DNA of 46,315 bases from Cloacibacillus sp. (GTDB taxonomy: Bacteria > Synergistota > Synergistia > Synergistales > Synergistaceae): contig NZ_JAJBUX010000052.1 in NCBI RefSeq assembly GCF_020860125.1, forward strand, positions 1 through 46,315, written 5' to 3'. The notes beneath the pieces are model-generated. The model saw only the letters and a list, made by a program, of their open reading frames with translations, was not told the origin of the DNA and searched no databases. Shown here piece by piece: positions 41,197-46,315 of this stretch (its first letter is position 1; the number at the start of each line of letters is the position of its first letter). Position numbers and translations under genes: made by a program.

Positions 41197-42612
41197 ATGT
41201 TAAAACGGATAAAAATGTTTTTCGTAATGCTTGCGGCGCTGATGCTGATCGCCGCACCGGCAATGGCAACAGACGTTAGAAATTTCGACGAGTTAAAAAC
41301 TGCAATTAACGCTGGTGGCTCCATAACGTTACAAGACAATATTACGGGGATTATAGAAGGTTTAACTTTAGACCAAAAAGACGTTGTTCTAGATTTGAAC
41401 GGCAAAGAACTCTCAACCGCAGATAATTTCGATAAGATATTTATCAATGTAAAAGGAGGTTCTTTGAGGATCAATAATGATGGCGCTATCACCTCAAACA
41501 AAAACACGTTTTTTGTTAAAAACGGCGGCCGCCTCGAAATCACTGGGCCAAGCTCTTTAACAACAATAAACGATATGCTAATTGGCCTTAATAGCAACGA
41601 TGGAGGAAATACCTTATCTATATCAGGTAATGCGAAGCTGAATGGTAAATCCGGCATCACCATGATATTGTCATACTCATCTGAATCGTATGTCAATAAT
41701 ATTTCAATATCCGCCGGTGAATTTCACGGGGGTATCGTTATTAAAGATTATGACAAAGCCCCGGAAAATTTTCAAATCACCGGAGGAGCATTTAAATCTA
41801 ACCCGTCGAAATATCTGAAAGGCAACTACGAGGCGACAGAGGGGGACGATGGCCTATTCCACGTCCATACAAAAACGCCGACACCGACACCCGGCCCCAT
41901 CGACCCCGCGCCAACCCCCGTCAATCCGGTCATCGGCGGCGTCTCCGACGATGTGAAGGCCGAGATCAAGCCGGAGCTGGCGGTAACTGAGGGCGACCCC
42001 GCCGCGGCCGCGAAAAAGATCGGCGGCGCGCTGGCGGCGGAACAGCTGACGAGAAATAAGGACGGTAATACGATCGTGGAGCCAGAGGTGGCGGTCAAGG
42101 CGGCCAACAAGCTGGGGACGCTCAGCAGCGTGACCTCGAAGGACGTCGTCGCCCTGCCTGTATTCACGACGCCCGCGATCGACGCCGACAAGGACAAGAC
42201 GATAATGATCTCCTATCAGATACTCGGCTCCGACCTCAAGGCGAAAAAGCCCGCCGACGTCAAGGTGCTGAAAATTCTCGGCGCGGAGAAGGGCGAACTC
42301 TTTACCTACGCCTCCGCGATCACCAAAGATATGGATAAAAAGTTCACCGTAATGAAGGACGACGACAGCGGCACGATATTCACCGGCGAGATAGACGGAT
42401 ATACCATGTACCGTCTCGCGCTCTTCATCAAGGACGGCGGTAAATTCGACCTCGACGGCAAAAAAGACGGTGCGGTCGCCGACCCGACGGTGATCCTCGG
42501 AGCGGAAAAGAAGGCCTCCGGCGGCAGCTCCAGCGGCTGCAGCGCGGGACTCGGAGCGCTGGCCCTGCTCTCCCTCGCGGCGCTTCCCCTGGTATACAGA
42601 AGAAAAAAGTAG
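41197..42612 (+). CDS. Synergist-CTERM surface protein
   Basis: The 471-aa protein starts at 41197 (GGAAGG ten bases upstream; an ATG at 41188 is too close). A signal peptide (F-V-M-L-A-A-L-M-L-I-A-A-P-A-M-A) is followed by a Gly/Asn-rich, probably beta-helical stretch to about residue 225. A Pro/Thr linker (T-P-T-P-T-P-G-P) leads to a GC-rich conserved-looking domain to about 440. The tail ends G-G-S-S-S-G-C-S-A-G, a hydrophobic helix and Y-R-R-K-K, the Synergist-CTERM sorting motif. Base composition changes at the linker, from AT-rich to GC-rich, suggesting domain shuffling. It probably sits on the cell surface; the function is unknown. Confidence 0.85.
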   Translation: MLKRIKMFFVMLAALMLIAAPAMATDVRNFDELKTAINAGGSITLQDNITGIIEGLTLDQKDVVLDLNGKELSTADNFDKIFINVKGGSLRINNDGAITSNKNTFFVKNGGRLEITGPSSLTTINDMLIGLNSNDGGNTLSISGNAKLNGKSGITMILSYSSESYVNNISISAGEFHGGIVIKDYDKAPENFQITGGAFKSNPSKYLKGNYEATEGDDGLFHVHTKTPTPTPGPIDPAPTPVNPVIGGVSDDVKAEIKPELAVTEGDPAAAAKKIGGALAAEQLTRNKDGNTIVEPEVAVKAANKLGTLSSVTSKDVVALPVFTTPAIDADKDKTIMISYQILGSDLKAKKPADVKVLKILGAEKGELFTYASAITKDMDKKFTVMKDDDSGTIFTGEIDGYTMYRLALFIKDGGKFDLDGKKDGAVADPTVILGAEKKASGGSSSGCSAGLGALALLSLAALPLVYRRKK

Positions 42613-42622
42613 ACGTATTCAG

Positions 42623-42648
42623 CCGTCCGGCACAACCATGCCGGACGG
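42623..42648 (+). terminator. Hairpin after the surface protein gene
   Basis: CCGTCCGGCA pairs with TGCCGGACGG around six bases. The T-run is lacking. Confidence 0.55.
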
Positions 42649-42778
42649 TGAAACTGCTCTATATGAGCGGCGCGAGCCGCTGACCGATTCCCCCTGAACG
42701 GGCCGCGTTCACGCCGCTTTTTATATAGAGATACCAATATAGTATTCTCCCATCCACCAGTCAGAGATCAGGGGGGGG

Positions 42779-42812
42779 AACCGGCGGACGGCATTCCGCC
42801 GGTTATTTTTTT
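42779..42812 (+). terminator. Rho-independent terminator
   Basis: AACCGGCGGA pairs with TCCGCCGGTT around six bases, followed by ATTTTTTT. It ends transcription before the T-box promoter. Confidence 0.9.
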
Positions 42813-42872
42813 GAGACGGCGGCATAAAGTCTTACAATTACGTAAAACCCGCCGTTAATGTCCCTTAAACTC

Positions 42873-42901
42873 TTGACAAATTATTCCGTGGGTAGTATTC
42901 T
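42873..42901 (+). promoter_or_regulatory. Promoter of the T-box/ECF operon
   Basis: TTGACA and TATTCT are separated by 17 bases. Transcription should start near 42908, just before the T-box leader. Confidence 0.8.
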
Positions 42902-42907
42902 TTCGCA

Positions 42908-43202
42908 CAAGTTAAATATAGAAACCGATGAGGCGGAGATAAAATCTCTATACGCACCTTACAGAGAGCGGGGATGGTGAGAAACCGCGGGAGAGGCAAA
43001 GGGATAAATGGACCGAGGAGGGCGCACGGAAAGGGCAATCCCCGAGTATGGTGCGACGCAGGCGCAGCGTAAAAGGCGCGGGAGCGTGACAGCGCTCTTT
43101 GAGCGGGCCGTGTATACGGCCAACGAAGGTGGCACCGCAGATAAGAAAATTGATCTGTCCTTCGGCATGAGAGAAATCCATGCCGAAGGACAGATTTTTT
43201 TT
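42908..43202 (+). promoter_or_regulatory. T-box riboswitch, tryptophan specifier
   Basis: The leader shows the T-box order: AGAGAG followed by GGTGAGAAACC in stem I (42963 on), a UGG triplet followed by A (43009-43012) as likely specifier, the T-box motif AAGGTGGCACCGC at 43126-43138, and a terminator hairpin. The UGGC in the T-box would pair with a tRNA ending G-CCA; bacterial tRNA-Trp has discriminator G73, in agreement with a UGG codon. Uncharged tRNA-Trp should therefore favour antitermination and expression of the downstream transporter. Confidence 0.9.
43153..43202 (+). terminator. T-box-controlled intrinsic terminator
   Basis: A perfect 17-bp stem (43153-43169 with 43179-43195) with a 9-base loop is followed by eight T. 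The T-box region before it should compete with it by forming the antiterminator. Confidence 0.92.
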
Positions 43203-43243
43203 ACAGACAAGAGACCAGATAAGACAAGAAAGGACAGATAAGA

Positions 43244-43822
43244 ATGAACGGAACAGAGACAGGCAGAGAGAGAACAGTCGCAGTTGAGGAGAGGGCCGCG
43301 GGGCTCTCAGTGTCGCAGATAATGCTGGTGGCGGTGCTGCTGGCGGCGGGGGCGGTGATGAAGTTTTTCATCGGTTCTATATTTTCCGCGGGCATGAAGC
43401 CGAACTTCATCATCGCCATGTACTGCCTCGCGATCCTTCTGGTAAGGCCGCGCTTTAAGGAGGCGGCGGTCATCGGGCTGCTCGCGGGCGCGGTCTGCCA
43501 GTTTTTCCCCGGCACCCCATACCTCAACTTCCCCAGCGAAATGGCGGGGGCGCTCGTAATGGCGCTCTTCGCAAAAATGGGCGGCCGCTTCGGCGGTTTC
43601 CTGATGCCAGCGATTTCGACCTTTATCACGACGGTGGTCAGCGGCGGCGTCTTCATGGCGCTGCTCTACGCGCTCTTTTTCTCCGGCGGCGCGACGGCCC
43701 CAGCGCCCTTTGCGGTATTCGCGGGGATAATCTTCGGCACCGCCGCCGTAAACTGCGTCATCGTCCAGGTGCTTTATATACCGATCGCTGCCGCCCTCAA
43801 GATGCGCACGGCGGCCAGATAG
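43244..43822 (+). CDS. ECF transporter S component, TrpP-like tryptophan permease
   Basis: The 192-aa membrane protein has about six helices and the G-M-K-P-N-F-I-I-A-M segment (near residue 48), like the TrpP/YhaG tryptophan transporter family. A polar ~20-residue N-terminal extension precedes the first helix. AGAAAGGA lies eight bases upstream. The T-box with a UGG specifier strongly supports tryptophan as ligand. It begins a four-gene ECF operon with the next gene 11 bp away. Confidence 0.82.
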   Translation: MNGTETGRERTVAVEERAAGLSVSQIMLVAVLLAAGAVMKFFIGSIFSAGMKPNFIIAMYCLAILLVRPRFKEAAVIGLLAGAVCQFFPGTPYLNFPSEMAGALVMALFAKMGGRFGGFLMPAISTFITTVVSGGVFMALLYALFFSGGATAPAPFAVFAGIIFGTAAVNCVIVQVLYIPIAAALKMRTAAR

Positions 43823-43833
43823 GAGAGGCGGCG

Positions 43834-44670
43834 ATGATCTCCGTCGAAAACCTCTCCTTTATCTATGAGGGCGCGGAGAGGCGGGCGCTGGACGGCGTCT
43901 CGCTGCGTATCCCGCGCGGGGCCTTCGCCGTGGTCACAGGAGCGAGCGGTTCGGGCAAAAGCACGCTGCTCCGCGCGATGGCGGGGATCGTACCGCACTA
44001 TCTGCGCGGCAGATTCTTCGGCGCGGTGAAGGTCGGCGGCCTCGACACTCTTGAGAACTCCCCCCAGCAGATAGCGCGGCTCGCCGGTTTCGTCGGCGAG
44101 GACATCGAAAGCCAGATGGTCTGCGAGACGGTGGAGGAGGATCTGCTCTTCGGGCTGGAAAATTTCGCCGTGCCCCGTGCGGAGATAGAGGAGCGCATCG
44201 CCTCTGCGCTGGAGATGCTCTCCATTTCCCATCTGCGCGACAGAAAGATATCCTCGCTCTCCGGCGGACAGAGGCAGAAGACGGCGCTCGCCGCGATGCT
44301 GGCCCTCTCGCCGCAGGTGCTTATCCTTGACAATCCCTCTGCGGAGCTCGACCCCGCGGCCACGGAAAATCTCTATTCCGCCCTCGCCGCGCTCAACGCG
44401 CGCGGCATGACGGTGGTCGCGGCGGAGCAGAAGGTTGGTCTGCTTTGCCGCTTCACTACGCAGATGATCGTGATGGAGGAGGGCGGCGCGGCGCTCTGCG
44501 GAACGACGCGGCAGGTGATGAACGAAACGGAGGCGCTCGCCTCGGCCGGGGTCATGCTTCCGCGCCGCATAAAGCTCGGCGCGCGGCTTCGCGCGGAGGG
44601 GCTTTACGACGGAGATATGCCGCTCGATATTCCGCGGGCGGCGGCGATAGTGAGGGGGATATGTCAATGA
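43834..44670 (+). CDS. ECF transporter ATPase, degenerate catalytic site
   Basis: The 278-aa ABC ATPase has Walker A G-A-S-G-S-G-K-S (36-43) and a canonical signature L-S-G-G-Q (142-146). However, after Walker B D166 it has N167 instead of the catalytic Glu, and the switch-His position is Q199. It presumably pairs with the next ATPase, which has the opposite pattern. It couples ATP hydrolysis through EcfT to the S component. The next gene starts 4 bp before this one ends. Confidence 0.88.
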   Translation: MISVENLSFIYEGAERRALDGVSLRIPRGAFAVVTGASGSGKSTLLRAMAGIVPHYLRGRFFGAVKVGGLDTLENSPQQIARLAGFVGEDIESQMVCETVEEDLLFGLENFAVPRAEIEERIASALEMLSISHLRDRKISSLSGGQRQKTALAAMLALSPQVLILDNPSAELDPAATENLYSALAALNARGMTVVAAEQKVGLLCRFTTQMIVMEEGGAALCGTTRQVMNETEALASAGVMLPRRIKLGARLRAEGLYDGDMPLDIPRAAAIVRGICQ

Positions 44671-45476
44671 TAGAATTCAAAAACGTCTCCTACGGCTACG
44701 GCGAGGAACCGCTTCTCTCCGGCCTCTCCTTCCGGCTCGCGGCGGGGTCGTTCACCGCCGTCGCGGGAGAGAACGGCGCGGGCAAATCGACGCTCTGCCG
44801 TCTCGCCGCCGCGCTGCTGCGTCCCACGGCGGGCGAGGTCGTCAGCAACGGCCTCCACACCTCCAAAGAAAAGGGGGTGGCCTTCGCCGCCTTCACCGGC
44901 TTTCTATTCCAGAACCCAGACCGGCAGATATGCCGCGCCACCGTCGGAGAAGAGATAATGTTCGGCCTGCGCTGTATAAGCTCCGACGGCAAAGAGGCGC
45001 GGCTCGCGGCGGAGGCGGTCATCGAGGAATTCGGCTTCTCCCCCGAGCGGGAGATATTCTATATGAGCCGCGGCGAACGCCAGATGCTCGCGCTGGCCTC
45101 GGTGCTCGTGCGCCGCCCGAAGATACTGATCGCCGACGAACCGACCTCGGGGCTCGACCGCCGCCAGTATGAGTTTGTCGCGGAGCGGCTCAAAGAGGCG
45201 CGGCGACGCGGCGCTACGGTGCTGATGGTGACGCACGACATGGAGCTCGCCGAAGAGCTGGCCGACGACATGCTCATCGTCGGAGGCGGCGCGGTGAGGG
45301 CTCACGGCCCCGCCTCCGGGCTGTTCTCCGACCGGAGGCTCATGGAGGACTCCTCGCTGCGCCTGACGGAGATGCGCGAACTTGCCGCCCTGCTCGGCGG
45401 AGACTTTGCGAACGCCGGCTCCGTCGACGAAATGGCGGAGACCGTAAAAGACAAAAGAAAAAGGAAGGTGGCATAG
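44667..45476 (+). CDS. ECF transporter ATPase, intact catalytic Glu and degenerate signature
   Basis: The 269-aa ATPase starts at 44667 (GAGGGGG eight bases upstream). It has Walker A G-E-N-G-A-G-K-S (34-41), D157-E158 and the switch H190, but the signature reads M-S-R-G-E (133-137) rather than L-S-G-G-Q. Combined with the previous protein, one composite site would be fully canonical and the other degenerate. It is followed directly by ecfT. Confidence 0.88.
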   Translation: MIEFKNVSYGYGEEPLLSGLSFRLAAGSFTAVAGENGAGKSTLCRLAAALLRPTAGEVVSNGLHTSKEKGVAFAAFTGFLFQNPDRQICRATVGEEIMFGLRCISSDGKEARLAAEAVIEEFGFSPEREIFYMSRGERQMLALASVLVRRPKILIADEPTSGLDRRQYEFVAERLKEARRRGATVLMVTHDMELAEELADDMLIVGGGAVRAHGPASGLFSDRRLMEDSSLRLTEMRELAALLGGDFANAGSVDEMAETVKDKRKRKVA

Positions 45477-46235
45477 ATGAACGGACTTTTTGACTGCGCT
45501 GGCGGCGACGGCTTCATATACCGCCTCAACCCCTCGATAAAAATAATGCTCGCCTTCGCGGCGGGCATGGCTGCCTTCGCCGTAAGAAACATCTCCGGCG
45601 CTTTGTTTATCGCGGCGCTGACGGTGGCCGCCGCGGCCCTCTCCGGCCTCGGCAGGAAGGCGCTCTCGATGGCGCTGCTGCTCGTGAAAATATCGGCGCT
45701 GCTCTTTGTCATACAGCTGCTCTGCGTACAGAGCGGCAGCGCGCTTATTTCCGTGGGGCCGGTAAAGGTGACCGACGAAGGGCTGCGCTTCTCGCTGCTG
45801 ATGGCGGCGAAGCTGATCGCCGCCTCCCTGCCGCTGATGCTCGCGCTATCGGCGACAAAACGCGGCGACCTCGCCAACTCCCTCGTGCAAAACTGCCGCC
45901 TGCCATACCGCTACGCCTTCGCGCTCACCGCGACGCTGAAATTCATCCCCACCCTCGCCGCGGAGATGGCGCAGGTAATGGAGGCGCAGCGCGCGCGCGG
46001 CGTGGACTTCGAGGTGCGCAACCCCCTCAAAAAGGCCGCCCTCATCGCGCCGCTCTGCCTGCCGCTCCTGCTCTCCTGCGTCCGCAAGATAGAAAACAGC
46101 GCCGTCGCCGCCCAGCTGCGCGGCTTCGAACTGCGCCGCCGCGACAGCGGATATAAAAGCTATGCCATAGGTATGAAAGAGGCCGCGGCCGCCGCGGTGA
46201 GCGTGGTGACCCTTTCGGTCGCCCTTCTCCTGTAA
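45477..46235 (+). CDS. ecfT: ECF transporter transmembrane coupling protein EcfT
   Basis: The 252-aa membrane protein has five to six hydrophobic segments and the two Ala-Arg-Gly-type coupling motifs A-Q-R-A-R-G-V near residue 165 and A-A-Q-L-R-G-F near 216, which dock into the ATPases. It begins one base after the stop of the second ATPase and completes a full group-I-style ECF operon: S, A, A', T. Confidence 0.9.
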   Translation: MNGLFDCAGGDGFIYRLNPSIKIMLAFAAGMAAFAVRNISGALFIAALTVAAAALSGLGRKALSMALLLVKISALLFVIQLLCVQSGSALISVGPVKVTDEGLRFSLLMAAKLIAASLPLMLALSATKRGDLANSLVQNCRLPYRYAFALTATLKFIPTLAAEMAQVMEAQRARGVDFEVRNPLKKAALIAPLCLPLLLSCVRKIENSAVAAQLRGFELRRRDSGYKSYAIGMKEAAAAAVSVVTLSVALLL

Positions 46236-46315
46236 AATCGGCGTTTATCAAAATCGGCGCGAATAAGCACCGTATGCGTCATAAGCCGGTCCCTAAGTGT
46301 CCTCGCCGTATGAAC
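46236..46315. other. Trailing sequence, no feature
   Basis: The last 80 bases show no terminator or gene start that I can support. Confidence 0.5.

Noticed and set aside
43008..43241. Small ORF within the T-box leader
   Set aside because: Its ATG is formed by the specifier region and the sequence is explained by conserved T-box RNA structure.

Overview
The window reads as a chromosomal segment of a GC-rich, amino-acid-fermenting anaerobe of the phylum Synergistota. The best phylum marker is the C-terminal sorting tail found twice, in the subtilase at 24.4-26.2 kb and the surface protein at 41.2-42.6 kb. In both, a Gly/Ser-rich segment with a Gly-Cys step is followed by a hydrophobic helix and a short basic end, as in the Synergist-CTERM family. 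TRAP transporters, cysteine desulfidase, threonine dehydratase and selenium genes fit that lifestyle. A Cloacibacillus-like genus is possible but is only a guess.

Layout. 0.3-3.6 kb (+): an IclR-type regulator, a Fur-family regulator behind a perfect 25-bp palindrome, a molybdopterin-binding protein, a strongly folded intergenic segment and an XdhC-family maturation factor. 3.6-5.0 kb: secreted histidine acid phosphatase. 5.1-6.4 kb (-): the selenium-associated pair yedE/yedF. 7.3-15.7 kb (-): a co-directional cluster of TPP-dependent enzyme, TAXI solute receptor, fused TRAP permease, small unknown protein, L-cysteine desulfidase, secreted unknown protein and threonine ammonia-lyase, with an FCD-type regulator upstream. 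16.9-18.6 kb (+): purine-type permease and phosphoribosyltransferase. 18.7-21.8 kb (+): LysR regulator and an old-yellow-enzyme/dienoyl-CoA-reductase-like protein. 21.9-26.8 kb: an AlbA_2-type protein with tandem repeats, then a decaying patch with prodomain, subtilase and XRE remnants.

26.9-36.5 kb (-) is the most interesting part. It is one catabolic-looking unit read from a strong promoter near 36.4 kb: a selenoprotein, an SDR dehydrogenase, a DctP/DctQ/DctM TRAP transporter, a cysteine-containing paralogue of the selenoprotein, a NifU-like mini-protein and a hydantoinase/dihydropyrimidinase. The first gene appears split by a stop, but the stop is an in-frame TGA inside a D-Sec-G-S-C motif. 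A bacterial-SECIS-like hairpin lies at the correct distance behind it, and the paralogue has Cys at the aligned residue. Read through, the protein is 572 aa, close to the 560 aa of the paralogue. The substrate and reaction are unknown.

36.5-37.3 kb is an insertion-sequence graveyard (ISAs1-like and IS5-like remnants). 37.3-39.4 kb (-): a GT28 glycosyltransferase and a DHH phosphoesterase. 39.6-40.5 kb (+): a Ppx/GppA phosphatase. 40.5-41.2 kb: a gene-poor stretch with a (GA)14 microsatellite. 41.2-42.6 kb: the second Synergist-CTERM protein. 42.9-46.2 kb (+): a T-box leader with a tryptophan specifier controls a complete ECF transporter (TrpP-like S component, two asymmetric ATPases and EcfT).

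No rRNA, tRNA or CRISPR array was seen. Positions read by hand from the sequence may be off by one base. Family names come from recognising motifs by eye, with no database search.
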